Source: Bacteroidetes Order II. bacterium | Lineage (GTDB): Bacteria > Bacteroidota > Rhodothermia > Rhodothermales > UBA2364 | Direction of reading: 5' to 3' | NCBI GenBank assembly: GCA_016788705.1 | Contig: JAEUSQ010000056.1 | Location: 34,436 to 98,435 of the forward strand | DNA length: 64,000 bases | In this document: in pieces, positions 1 through 9,103 of the stretch | Numbering within the stretch: the first letter of the stretch is position 1 | Layout: each line of letters starts with the position of its first letter | Translations under genes and position numbers: made by a program | Notes under the pieces: model-generated | Databases searched by the model: none | Seen by the model: only the letters and a program-made list of their open reading frames with translations | What the model was told of the DNA's origin: nothing

Positions 1-1
1 A

Positions 2-433
2 TTCAGTTTCGCGATGTGTCTATCTTTATTGGCCGTTTCGGCTGTATTGATTCTTTCGCCACGGGCTGTTTGGGCAGCTTGCACAGCATACGGTGACGAT
101 GGTAACGGATGTAAAGGTAGTACTGGAGGAAATGGTGGTGGTCGTGCTACTCATTACTACGTTCGCGGAGCATCTTGGACACATAGATGTCCTTGGTCTT
201 ATGGAGAAAATGCTTATTCAGGCTCTGGAAGCTATTCTGGAATTGGAGGAACTGGAGGAAGTGCATCATACTCGCAATCAAGACAACAAGTTAACGGTAA
301 TGAGCGTACAGTTCAAACTCATGTTTGTGATTATATCCCACAAGGAAATCCAGAAAAGCATGAGGGTTGTGCTGCTGGAGACTGGCATCATTCACCAAAT
401 CCTTGGTGCAACAATGTTGCCTGCATACATTGA
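2..433 (+). CDS. Secreted Cys/Gly-rich small protein (5' partial)
   Basis: The reading frame is open from the window edge. The first ATG is at 14, but the four codons before it (Phe-Ser-Phe-Ala) continue the hydrophobic run, so the true start probably lies upstream. From the ATG at 14 the product is 139 aa: a signal peptide ending near AVWA (residues 18-21), then a mature part rich in Gly, Ser and Tyr with seven cysteines (23, 33, 59, 105, 119, 132, 137). I recognise no enzyme motif. The gene sits directly upstream of a 6-bladed beta-propeller lipoprotein gene, the position that short secreted peptides such as the NVEALA family occupy in Bacteroidota. No NVEALA motif is visible here, so that link rests on context only. 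Confidence 0.6.
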   Translation, partial: FSFAMCLSLLAVSAVLILSPRAVWAACTAYGDDGNGCKGSTGGNGGGRATHYYVRGASWTHRCPWSYGENAYSGSGSYSGIGGTGGSASYSQSRQQVNGNERTVQTHVCDYIPQGNPEKHEGCAAGDWHHSPNPWCNNVACIH

Positions 434-445
434 ATCATTACTAAG

Positions 446-504
446 AAATCATTGTACGACATGAAATGTAAATCATCAAATGTCGTACAATGATTTACAT
501 TTTT
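446..504 (+). terminator. Two overlapping hairpins between peptide and propeller genes (terminator or attenuator)
   Basis: A perfect 17-bp inverted repeat pairs 446-462 with 480-496. A second perfect 13-bp repeat pairs 464-476 with 490-502. Both use 490-496, so they cannot form together. A short T run (500-504) follows. It starts 13 bases after the stop of the peptide gene and ends 32 bases before the propeller ORF. It could be a simple terminator or a switch setting the expression ratio of the two genes. Confidence 0.6.
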
Positions 505-536
505 ACTGGAGATTTGTTTTAAAACCAAAATAACAT

Positions 537-1760
537 ATGAAAAATACAATGCAAAATCAATTTAGTGAGGCTTATAAAATTAATAATTCAATGAATTATA
601 TATCTTTATGTAGCATTATACTATTTAGTTTATTGAACACTTCATGCCAAAAAAACGAAACAGCGAATAAGAAAACCAAAGATGCCGAAAGCAGTGTAAC
701 TCATCTCAATACAAAAGGAACTATTCGTTTATCCGATATAATTGCCGAAGCTACCCCACTTTCATTGGAGGCAACGGAGAACAGCTTGATTATGAATGGC
801 GGTGTTAATTTGAGTACAAATAAGACAAGTATATACATTGGTGGAATGGGGCAATATTTAGTGCAATTTAATAAGAAAACAGGCGCATTTATCCGTCAAA
901 TAGGCAAAACAGGAGAAGGCCCCGGAGAGTACAACCAAGCGACTTCTTTATTCGCTTCAGAAGATACCTTGTATGTCGTTGATAGTATGGTTGGGAAAAT
1001 CCAATCTTTTAATTCACAAGGAGTCTATTTATCCCAACTGCAAAATCCTTTACTCCGAAATGTAGGAAAAATATATGTTTTTAACAACAAAATATATTTG
1101 AACTTAACCTACGGTTGGCATGATTATATTTTTGCTACAATAGATTTAGATTTAAAAAACCTTCAGACTTATTCGGATCACTTAATTGCTCAACAGCAGG
1201 ATATGAGTCGTTATAAAACTTATAAACTTCATGGCTACTTAAACTCACAATTCTTTACAATAGATAATGAATTACATTGGTCCTATACTTTGCTAAAAGA
1301 CATTCAACAAATTAATATAAAACCAAAGATTGCAGTTGTAGCCAAAACGACAATACCTTCGCCATATTTTTTTGAACCAATCCCACCTTTGCCGCCAGCT
1401 ATACAGATAACTTTAAACGATTCTTGGGAAAAATTTAATGAGAAGTATTCATTTTATGCTGCTTACTTTTTAAAAAATAGATTTTTGATACGAAAATTTC
1501 AATATACTGACAAAAACAACACACCACATAACAGATATCACATTTACGACACAAGAACAAATAAACAATATCATGTTGAACCAGATTTTTTTATATATAA
1601 AAATATAAAAAAAGATGATTTTACTGTAAAAAGCTTTCCGAATTTTATTTATGCAGATGCAGACTATATCTATGAATTAGACTTTTCATTCACCAAAAAA
1701 GATATATTAGACAACCCTATTTTAAGGAGATACAAAATCAATGAAGATTTTTTCAATTAA
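537..1760 (+). CDS. 6-bladed beta-propeller lipoprotein
   Basis: The ORF encodes 407 aa. A signal peptide with lipobox LNTSC gives a lipidated Cys37. Met19 (base 591) would give a more normal 19-residue signal, so the start is uncertain. After an Asn/Lys linker come repeated propeller blades: Leu-Ser-Leu-Glu-Ala-Thr, then an IGKTGEGPGEY motif at about 122-132, followed by LYVVDS and FNSQGVYL blade signatures. These are typical of the Bacteroidota 6-bladed beta-propeller family (DUF5128-like). The molecular role is unknown; family members are surface or periplasmic lipoproteins often encoded beside small secreted peptides. The gene is clearly more AT-rich than the chromosome to its right, and its last 20 bases overlap the next gene, suggesting translational coupling. 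Confidence 0.8.
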   Translation: MKNTMQNQFSEAYKINNSMNYISLCSIILFSLLNTSCQKNETANKKTKDAESSVTHLNTKGTIRLSDIIAEATPLSLEATENSLIMNGGVNLSTNKTSIYIGGMGQYLVQFNKKTGAFIRQIGKTGEGPGEYNQATSLFASEDTLYVVDSMVGKIQSFNSQGVYLSQLQNPLLRNVGKIYVFNNKIYLNLTYGWHDYIFATIDLDLKNLQTYSDHLIAQQQDMSRYKTYKLHGYLNSQFFTIDNELHWSYTLLKDIQQINIKPKIAVVAKTTIPSPYFFEPIPPLPPAIQITLNDSWEKFNEKYSFYAAYFLKNRFLIRKFQYTDKNNTPHNRYHIYDTRTNKQYHVEPDFFIYKNIKKDDFTVKSFPNFIYADADYIYELDFSFTKKDILDNPILRRYKINEDFFN

Positions 1761-2355
1761 GGTGTTATATAGTTTTTTAGCTTTATTTATCATCGCAAAT
1801 ATTAGCCTTTTATATGTAATTTATTATAACAAAGAGCATGTACAGGCTTTAAGACAAGAGATTAATAGGATAGAGGAAGAAAATTCACCTCCATCGTTTC
1901 AATTTTTTAGGGTAAAGATTAAGCAATGGGGCACACAAGAAATACTTGACCATGCTTCACGCCGCCCAAAGGTTTACCTAATTTTCTCAAAAAACGGTTG
2001 CTCAAACAGATTCGATCGTTTTGCTAATTATTTAACCGTAAAACATCTGTCTGATAAGCATATTGATGTTAAATTCATATCAACAGATATTCATACCGAG
2101 CAGGATCAGATGGCCTTTGGGATACGTTTTCCAAGAGCCAAAGAACTATTCTATGAAGAAATTGATATTCAGACAAGTAAGAAATCACAAGTAAAATTAC
2201 CTCAAATTCTCATTGTAGATCGGCATTTCAGAGTAATAGATTCATATTATATTAAGCCTTCCCCCAATCCGAAAGAACAAATGATGTGGCGAAAATTAGA
2301 TTTCCTTTATGACAACTTTCATTATGCCGAAGAATCAATGCGTGAGTTGTTTTAG
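1741..2355 (+). CDS. Membrane-anchored thioredoxin-fold protein, one-Cys type
   Basis: 204 aa. One N-terminal membrane segment (about 8-29) is followed by a short Glu-rich coiled stretch and a thioredoxin-like domain. The strand YLIFSKNGC (79-87) leads into the position of a CxxC motif, but only Cys87 is present (Cys-Ser-Asn-Arg). A likely cis-proline follows at KLPQ (Pro154), then the strand ILIVD. The domain therefore resembles TlpA/thioredoxin proteins but lacks the resolving cysteine and is probably not a standard disulfide reductase. The start overlaps the propeller gene by 20 bases, so the two are almost certainly cotranscribed. The partner of the single Cys is unknown; the secreted Cys-rich peptide upstream is an obvious but untested candidate. 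Confidence 0.65.
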   Translation: MKIFSIKVLYSFLALFIIANISLLYVIYYNKEHVQALRQEINRIEEENSPPSFQFFRVKIKQWGTQEILDHASRRPKVYLIFSKNGCSNRFDRFANYLTVKHLSDKHIDVKFISTDIHTEQDQMAFGIRFPRAKELFYEEIDIQTSKKSQVKLPQILIVDRHFRVIDSYYIKPSPNPKEQMMWRKLDFLYDNFHYAEESMRELF

Positions 2356-2549
2356 CGCTTCTCTCTTCCCCTACTCCAATCGATAGCGGGTTTTCTCGTG
2401 TTTGGCGATCTCATTTTTAGGAAAAATGGTGCTGGTTATCCTGAAATTTATTTGTAATCAGGTTGTTGAAAAATTTATTGTAAAAACTTAGCCTGCCTGA
2501 AAAGTGATAGATTTTCTATCAAAGACGTTGATCATGTTTGGGAATACGT

Positions 2550-2862
2550 TCATTGAATGTTTGCTAAATTCCTGTTCCCCAGTTTGCCTACCTGCCACCA
2601 CCATTGGAGTCGCTTTGGGGCTACTTTGGTAAAAGTCAAGGATGAAGCGGTGCATTGGCCCACTTTGAACCTTTTTACATGAAATGGGTTAGTTCCCGCA
2701 ACAGGTGGGCCACATAGGGCATTGGGTAAGCCGGGCTTTTTCAAACCATCTTACAATGGAGGTTTATGGCTGTTTTTCCTATTAAGGTTCAAACGCAATT
2801 CGGCATTCTCCGCTTTGAGGGCAACGTTTTCGGCCTCCAATGCCTCAAATCCAGATCAACAA
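2550..2862 (-). pseudogene. IS66-type transposase N-terminal relic
   Basis: Reading the minus strand from about 2862 gives a Glu/Ala/Leu coiled coil (ALEAENVALKAENAELR), then LNRKNSHKPPL, a TAA stop, and DGLKKPGLPNAL. This matches the conserved start of IS66-family transposases, where a coiled coil leads into asparagine-rich NSHKPPS(S)DGL-KKP. The stop falls inside the motif, the frame then degrades, and no catalytic domain follows, so this is a dead fragment. The flanks (2356-2549 and 2863-3060) hold no other gene I can support. The relic separates the AT-rich cassette from ordinary chromosome. Confidence 0.75.
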
Positions 2863-3060
2863 AGCACCGACCAAGTCTTTTAATACCGATTGTCATTTGA
2901 TAGCGTCATACACCAGATCATTGTACTAAACAAATTTACACAACTTGGGAGTATTAAGCTCCATCTTTTACATAAATTGGGGATAGGACTAAACTTTTAC
3001 GATTTTTCAAGCTACAACCTTTCTTTATACCCCCCATTCTCAAACCCTTTCCATACACCT

Positions 3061-5763
3061 ATGAACAGACTTTATCGTTTGCTGTTTTTTATTCTTGTAC
3101 TTTGTCTTTATCCGGGCAAAGACCCACTCTACGGTCAGATACCATCAAGTTATTGGAATTATGGGTCTCTTGGTATAGAAAACACCTCCTCCCATATAGG
3201 ACTTTCAGTACCTGCCAAGATTGATCAGAGCGCCAATGCGGAACTCATCAAAAAAGACAGCGCCATCGTTTCTTCACTCGCCACAGAACAACTATATAAT
3301 GACCAATGTACAAATCGAAAAATTGAAATTGCTTTGTCTGAAACACGCCATAAGAAAATAATCCTCCCACTCGTGGATAAAACCTTTTCTCATCCTGAGG
3401 CTTCGGTTCAGAACATGGTACAAGATAGAAGAAAGATTATTGATTACCATTATACGATTTTTCCAAAGGCTACCGAAAAGGTCTATGATAGCACGGCATA
3501 TTTATGTTCAAGCTTTTCAGATCAATCAACAGTACCTCAAGAATATGAAGCCGTCACCTTATCCATCCCCACTCATACGGCTTTTGCGTTTAGTCCTACC
3601 CGCAATAAGGTGATTGTATTATTACATGGCATTACCCCTTTTCCCAACCATGACCCTGACGCACGTATCGCAACACATTTTCACCCCCGCTATTATTGGG
3701 GTAGCGCGCTTTTAAGTAATTTATTGGGCATGCACCAAGCGGACAACTTTACATACCTGCATCCACGCAAGAACCCAAATGGAACCCTTTCGATGGTTAA
3801 TGGAACGTCTTTCCCTGCCTCAAAATGGGATTTTGTTTTCGATAAAAAACAATACCAATCATTGAACCAGACCATAGACGAGATCGCCTTCCCAGACTTA
3901 GCCCCTGTTTTGGTGGATTTACCAAACGGACCTTTTGCCCAGAGAGCACGAGGTGCCAAGCAACCTTTTACGGCAGCCATGATTACCTTTCGAGAAGGCC
4001 ACCTGCATCTGGTTGAGCAAACAGAGCAAGCAATTCTTCAAATCTACCACACATACCAAGCCATTTTCGGTGCGTTAGATGAAAAAGATCAGCCACAAAT
4101 ATATCTTCTGGGACATAGTTTTGGGGGGATTGTAGCCAGAGCCATTTTAAGTAATCCAGAAAATCGTGACCCCGTCTCTGGTAAGCAACTTTCAGCGCCA
4201 TTACGCGAGAAAGCTACATTTATCCGAGACCGAACGGTTTGGCTAAGCACCCTCTCCACCCCACATGAAGGGTCGCCAACACCACGTTTTGCCAACGAAC
4301 TCCATAGCGACTTTCAGGCCCTAAAAAATGAACTTGGTTCTTTGAAACCACCAAAACAGTACCTTCCGGTTGGGGTTTCAGGAAATCTTTCTGTGGATCA
4401 ACACGTCCGGAAGAAAATTGAGTCTGCCCAGAATGTCATTTCAGCCGCACAAGCCGCGATTTCGGCGTATCGTCCTGTTTTTGATGACTTAATGCAGATT
4501 CATAAGCACAATACCTCTTTTATTCCGCCCCACACTTCAAAACGATCGGATGGTAGCCTGATTCCGGTTTACACGATGGCTGGAAGAAGTCCCGGACATT
4601 ACTTCTTCGACCGCCAGAGACATCTTCTGGCCTCCGACGAGATAGACGTTTTGGGCCTGATGACTAATCGTGCGGGTATGGAAGCAAGTGTTTTGCTGTT
4701 GACCGATTTGCTCATTAGCCGGCTCAGATACGGACGGCTAACTGGATCAACAGAACCTTGTCGTCCTTGGGGAATGGTGTCACAATCGGGGCGCATTCCA
4801 GAAGGCGACCGCCGCACCGCCCCACGCCTGTGTAGCGCCCTTTCAGGCACCAAAATTGGTACGCTACGAAATGGATATGGTCTAAGCGCTTCTGCAACGG
4901 GTGATGTACTCGCTACCACAATACTCGGAGCAGGTTATTATGGCTCTTTAAGCAGCAGTGGGTATGCCTCAGGGCACAATTCACCAGACAATGAATATGA
5001 CAGCGACGGCTTTGTTTCTTTCCCTTCTTCACATGGTATCGGTATAAAAGGCACACATTGGTTTGGCATCTACGGGGATCGTTACGGAACGCTTTTGCCT
5101 TGGGAGTTGGACAATCACGGATCTTTGATGTTTAACCCTGCAACCGGAAGATGGATACGTGACTACCTGCTGCAATTTGCAGGCCCTTATCTCACCCAGC
5201 AAGGAAGTACCCGAATAAGCCTATATGATCCCCAAAACACCCGCCCACCTTCCGAGGCCAATGTCCTTAAAAACAAGGTAAAGGTAGAAATTTTAGAAAT
5301 TAAGGCTTTAGAAGAATTAGACCCCGAAGACGAAGAGCTACGAAAGGCGGAAGCACTTTTTATAGGATTGGGTCAAAAAAAACCCACTCTAACAGGTGCA
5401 GATTTTCGCCTTAGGGTGGACATTTCGGGTATATCGTGCGTTAAACGCTTCAAAGACAACCAATCTCATGTTCGAGAAGCTGCCGTTTTTAGCGAAATGG
5501 TTTTTGGCACTATGATTCCTATCCGCATTGCATTAGACGACATAGACACTGAACCACCCAATGCAGAAGATCGAGAGGACCTGCTTGACCCATGTACCAT
5601 TACTCCGGCGGAAAACAGAGAGGATTTGTTTTTATATTACGACATTTCGCGAAAACAAATTTTCGGAGATGTAGCCCAGTTCAAGACGGGGCAAAAGATC
5701 AGTATTGTGCCTCATCCCAATGCCCCCAACCGCGTACAAATTACCTTACGCATTAGCCATTGA
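3061..5763 (+). CDS. Secreted alpha/beta-hydrolase, lipase-like
   Basis: I chose the ATG at 3061 because it opens a proper signal peptide (MNRLYRLLFFILVLCLYPG, cleaved near GQ at 26); the frame stays open upstream to 2890 but that part is not signal-like. The product is 900 aa. The hydrolase core shows the oxyanion-side strand VIVLLHG (184-190) and the nucleophile elbow GHSFGG with Ser353. An acid-loop candidate is DSDGF (647-651), with His658 or His686 as the possible catalytic histidine. The arrangement resembles triacylglycerol lipases and PGAP1-like hydrolases. About 200 C-terminal residues, with an acidic Glu/Asp stretch, have no family I recognise. Substrate unknown. Confidence 0.7.
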   Translation: MNRLYRLLFFILVLCLYPGKDPLYGQIPSSYWNYGSLGIENTSSHIGLSVPAKIDQSANAELIKKDSAIVSSLATEQLYNDQCTNRKIEIALSETRHKKIILPLVDKTFSHPEASVQNMVQDRRKIIDYHYTIFPKATEKVYDSTAYLCSSFSDQSTVPQEYEAVTLSIPTHTAFAFSPTRNKVIVLLHGITPFPNHDPDARIATHFHPRYYWGSALLSNLLGMHQADNFTYLHPRKNPNGTLSMVNGTSFPASKWDFVFDKKQYQSLNQTIDEIAFPDLAPVLVDLPNGPFAQRARGAKQPFTAAMITFREGHLHLVEQTEQAILQIYHTYQAIFGALDEKDQPQIYLLGHSFGGIVARAILSNPENRDPVSGKQLSAPLREKATFIRDRTVWLSTLSTPHEGSPTPRFANELHSDFQALKNELGSLKPPKQYLPVGVSGNLSVDQHVRKKIESAQNVISAAQAAISAYRPVFDDLMQIHKHNTSFIPPHTSKRSDGSLIPVYTMAGRSPGHYFFDRQRHLLASDEIDVLGLMTNRAGMEASVLLLTDLLISRLRYGRLTGSTEPCRPWGMVSQSGRIPEGDRRTAPRLCSALSGTKIGTLRNGYGLSASATGDVLATTILGAGYYGSLSSSGYASGHNSPDNEYDSDGFVSFPSSHGIGIKGTHWFGIYGDRYGTLLPWELDNHGSLMFNPATGRWIRDYLLQFAGPYLTQQGSTRISLYDPQNTRPPSEANVLKNKVKVEILEIKALEELDPEDEELRKAEALFIGLGQKKPTLTGADFRLRVDISGISCVKRFKDNQSHVREAAVFSEMVFGTMIPIRIALDDIDTEPPNAEDREDLLDPCTITPAENREDLFLYYDISRKQIFGDVAQFKTGQKISIVPHPNAPNRVQITLRISH

Positions 5764-5793
5764 GGGCATCATAAAACCAGTGCATTTTTACAA

Positions 5794-5838
5794 AAAATGT
5801 CAAAGGGAAGGGCTGCAAACTCGTCCCTTTGACATTTT
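5794..5838. terminator. Bidirectional terminator
   Basis: A perfect 15-bp stem (5794-5808 with 5824-5838) has an A run on its left arm and a T run on its right arm. It lies between the convergent lipase-like gene and the RNA methyltransferase gene and can serve both. Confidence 0.8.
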
Positions 5839-5887
5839 CAAGTGCGATGCACGATGCGCTATCATAGACGCTTCCGAATTACACCCC

Positions 5888-7033
5888 TCAATACAGCTCT
5901 ATTTTCACCAAACGACCATCCAAAGGCCCATTAACAAGCGGTTTTTTGAATGCGGGCTTCAGGCCGATTGCAGAGATAAGTTCACGGTTGCCGCAATAGA
6001 TATATGCCGTAGAACCTTTGCAATATTGTTTAAGGAAATCACCGAATGCTTTGTACAAAGCTGCGGTTTCGCGGGTATCTCCCATCCGGATACCATAAGG
6101 TGGGTTTACCACAATCGTATGATCCTCCAAATTTGGAATCTCACGAAAATCCAGGCAACGCATTTCCACCTTATTGGCTTCTGGGAGACGATTTAGGTTT
6201 TCTCGCGCCGCACGTAGCACTTTTTGATCTACATCACTCCCCCGGATTAGACTTTGGCGAACGGGCTGTATGGCCGCATCTGACTGTTTACGGACGACTT
6301 CCCAAAGTCGTTTATTATAATCGGGCAAGTGTGGAATACACCAATGAGGCCGTGGCCATCCGGCAGGCAACTTTCCTGCCACCATCAACGCCTCGGCCAA
6401 AAGCGTTCCAGAGCCGCACATGGGGTCATAAAGGGGCGTATCGCCTTTCCACTCGGCCAATTCAAGAATGGCTGCTGCAACCGTCTCTTGCATGGGTGCA
6501 GGCCCCGAAACGCGCCGATACCCACGCCGGTGAAGCGATCCACCAGAAACATCTAAACTAATGATTGCCTTGTTCCGGTCTATGTGCAGATTAAAAGACA
6601 CATCTGGTGCTTCTTTATCTATGCTTGGCCGTGCTCCATATTGATCTCGAAACTGATCTACAATTGCATCCTTAAGTTTTAGGGCTGCATATTGCGAGTG
6701 GTTAATGCGGCTATTCCCTACATTTGAAAAAATCAGAAAGGTATGATCGGGCGTTAGGAAATCATCCCACCTCATATGGGTATGTGCAAATTGGTATAAC
6801 CCTTCTTCGTTGTGACAATCAAACGACACCAATGGTGCCAAGATTCGCGAGAGCAGACGGGCATTATACGCGATTCGGTAGAGTGCCTCGTTCGTGGCAC
6901 GAAAATACACACCCCGATAGGCAGCCTCCACATCGGTTGCGCCCAATTTAACCAATTCACGGATTCCCAGTCCTTCGCTCCCTCCAGCAATTTGGGCAAA
7001 AAACCGACGATTTCTTTCGTATAAGTAAGCCAC
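5888..7033 (-). CDS. THUMP-domain class I RNA methyltransferase (RlmL-N/YpsC-like)
   Basis: 381 aa. An N-terminal ferredoxin-like/THUMP region (about 1-165) precedes a Rossmann methyltransferase domain. SAM-binding motif I is DPMCGSGT (203-210), and the catalytic motif NPPYG (310-314) is the N-P-P-Y type used for exocyclic amino methylation. This matches the YpsC/RlmL N-terminal-half family, which makes N2-methylguanosine in 23S rRNA (G2445 in E. coli). The full E. coli RlmL is a longer fusion; this protein has only the RlmL half. It acts on rRNA in the cytoplasm. It stands alone, convergent with the lipase-like gene and about 100 bases downstream of fhs on the same strand. Confidence 0.85.
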   Translation of the reverse strand: MAYLYERNRRFFAQIAGGSEGLGIRELVKLGATDVEAAYRGVYFRATNEALYRIAYNARLLSRILAPLVSFDCHNEEGLYQFAHTHMRWDDFLTPDHTFLIFSNVGNSRINHSQYAALKLKDAIVDQFRDQYGARPSIDKEAPDVSFNLHIDRNKAIISLDVSGGSLHRRGYRRVSGPAPMQETVAAAILELAEWKGDTPLYDPMCGSGTLLAEALMVAGKLPAGWPRPHWCIPHLPDYNKRLWEVVRKQSDAAIQPVRQSLIRGSDVDQKVLRAARENLNRLPEANKVEMRCLDFREIPNLEDHTIVVNPPYGIRMGDTRETAALYKAFGDFLKQYCKGSTAYIYCGNRELISAIGLKPAFKKPLVNGPLDGRLVKIELY

Positions 7034-7136
7034 ACAAGCAGTGTTTTGTTAAAGCAGGAGAAAAGGTACAAAAAGCCTTACTCTGCTACCCTAAATTCTT
7101 GGGTAAGATCCGATTGAAACACTCAGTAGCTTAAAT

Positions 7137-8891
7137 TTAGAACAAGCCTACCACTTCGCCCTTCTCGTTAATATCCACTTGCATATAAGCCGGCTTTGCA
7201 CCCAAACCAGGCATGGTACGCATCTCCCCAGCAATGGGATAAATAAAACCAGCTCCAACAGCAGCCCGAACTTCACGAATCGGAAAGATAAAATCATTCG
7301 GGACACCTTTTTTTGTCGGATCATGAGAAAGGCTCAAATGGGTTTTGGCCACACAAATGGGCAAGTTTCCAAATCCGGCAGCCTCGTAGCGCTCTATCTG
7401 CTTTCGCGCTTTCTGGTCTAAGGCAATCCCTTTTGCTCCATAGACTTCCCGTGCCACGATGTCAATTTTCTCCGCAATTCCCAATTCCAAGGGATACAAA
7501 TAGCGAAAGTTTTTGGGTTGATCGGCAGCCTTCATTACCGCATACGCCAGTTCTACAGAACCAGCCCCTCCCTCTGTAAAGTGTGTTGTGGGGACCGCAT
7601 CCTCGGCACCTGCTCTCAGCGCGGCCTCTCGAATAACCGCAATCTCGGCGTCGGTGTCGGTATGAAAGCGATTAATCGCAACAACAACTGGGATGCCAAA
7701 CTTCCGGGCAATCTCGATGTGCCTTATGAGGTTAGGCAAACCCTCTCGGAGCAAGGGTAGGTTTTCTTGGGTATAAGCCACATCTAAAGGCCGTCCTGCG
7801 ATTACAGGAGGACCATTCCCGTGGGTTTTCAAAGCACGAACAGTTGCCACCAATACCACCGCATCTGGCACCAGACCACTTGTCCGGCATTTTACGTGTA
7901 CAAATTTTTCCATACCAATATCCGATCCAAAACCAGACTCCGTGAGCACGAAGTCCGATAACTTCAAAGCAATACGATCGGCTAAGACAGATGAATTCCC
8001 ATGCGCCACATTTGCAAATGGCCCGGCATGTACCAAGGCTGGCTGGCCTTCCAATGTTTGCATTAGGTTCGGCAATAGCGCATCCCGCAACAAGACTGTT
8101 ACCGCTCCTGCCACTTGTAGGTCTTCCAATGTCAGCGGTAGCCCGGCGCGGTTCAGTCCAAAGACAATTCGTCCTACGCGACGCCTCAGATCTTGGAGAT
8201 CGGTGGCAAGAGCAATGATGGCCATCAGTTCGGAAGCCACGGCAATATCAAAACCACCTTCACGAGGAATCCCATCTAATGCCCCTCCCAGGCCCACGGT
8301 CAGGTGTCGCAACGAACGATCATTCACATCCACCACACGTGGCCATGTGATGTTATATGGATCTATATTTAACCGCTTTAATCCTAATTTTTCCAGCGCA
8401 ACATCCCCCAAACGACTTTCGTGGTATAATCGTGCGTCAATTGCAGCTGCCGCCAAATTATGCGCCACACTAATGGCATGGATATCGCCAGTCAGGTGCA
8501 GGTTAAACTCCTCCATTGGTACCACCTGCGCATATCCGCCGCCAGCAGCGCCACCTTTAATCCCAAACGTAGGGCCCATCGAAGGCTGTCGAATACAACA
8601 AGCGGCTTTATGCCCCAGTTTGCCTAATGCTTGTGTAAGCCCAATAAGGGTTGTGGTTTTCCCCTCGCCCAACGGCGTAGGCGTAATAGCAGTCACATCT
8701 ATATATCGCCCATTTGACCGATCTTTAAACCGTGGATCGTCTAAGACAGAAAGTTTAATTTTCGCCTTCGTGGTTCCATATAACTGTAGATCGGAAGGAG
8801 AAAGCCCTAAGTCGGCGGCAACGTCTTGAATAGGACGAAGTTTGGCTTGGCGCGAAATGGCCAGATCACTTGGGAAAGAGGATATATTCAT
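7137..8891 (-). CDS. fhs: Formate--tetrahydrofolate ligase
   Basis: Catalyses ATP-dependent formation of 10-formyl-THF from formate and THF, feeding one-carbon metabolism. I place the start at Met (base 8891), giving 584 aa; the ORF is open 22 codons further, but that stretch does not resemble the family. The N-terminal SRQAKLRPI and the P-loop TPTPLGEGKTT (71-80) are diagnostic, as are GIKGGAAGGGY and the LTGDIHAI region after it. Family length is usually about 555-560 aa, so this copy has a slightly longer N-terminus. No folD or purine gene lies nearby. The 212-bp upstream gap contains a 6-bp stem (8967-8972 with 8983-8988) of unknown significance. Confidence 0.95.
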   Translation of the reverse strand: MNISSFPSDLAISRQAKLRPIQDVAADLGLSPSDLQLYGTTKAKIKLSVLDDPRFKDRSNGRYIDVTAITPTPLGEGKTTTLIGLTQALGKLGHKAACCIRQPSMGPTFGIKGGAAGGGYAQVVPMEEFNLHLTGDIHAISVAHNLAAAAIDARLYHESRLGDVALEKLGLKRLNIDPYNITWPRVVDVNDRSLRHLTVGLGGALDGIPREGGFDIAVASELMAIIALATDLQDLRRRVGRIVFGLNRAGLPLTLEDLQVAGAVTVLLRDALLPNLMQTLEGQPALVHAGPFANVAHGNSSVLADRIALKLSDFVLTESGFGSDIGMEKFVHVKCRTSGLVPDAVVLVATVRALKTHGNGPPVIAGRPLDVAYTQENLPLLREGLPNLIRHIEIARKFGIPVVVAINRFHTDTDAEIAVIREAALRAGAEDAVPTTHFTEGGAGSVELAYAVMKAADQPKNFRYLYPLELGIAEKIDIVAREVYGAKGIALDQKARKQIERYEAAGFGNLPICVAKTHLSLSHDPTKKGVPNDFIFPIREVRAAVGAGFIYPIAGEMRTMPGLGAKPAYMQVDINEKGEVVGLF

Positions 8892-9103
8892 GATGATCAA
8901 GGACGGCTTGTTAGATATGTTGTAAAGGGGGAAAGTAGTCCTTTTTGATCCGCTCACTTGTAAGTACCCTACGCGCTACTTTGTAGGGAATTTGACGGCA
9001 ATTTTGGGCGTGAGCATGATCAGATTCCGCACGTTTTTTGGCGTATAGAAATAGCTGCATCCTATTCATCCGCTATCTCTAACACTTCTAAAACACAAAA
9101 ATC

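Noticed and set aside
93..464. 123-aa ORF overlapping the secreted peptide gene
   Set aside because: It is the shifted-frame shadow of the Gly-rich gene and lacks a signal peptide or family.
7087..7105. TACCC/GGGTA hairpin between fhs and the RNA methyltransferase gene
   Set aside because: Only 5 bp with no T run; too weak to call a terminator.
8967..8988. Short stem upstream of fhs as a folate riboswitch
   Set aside because: A 6-bp stem alone does not match any riboswitch architecture I can recall.
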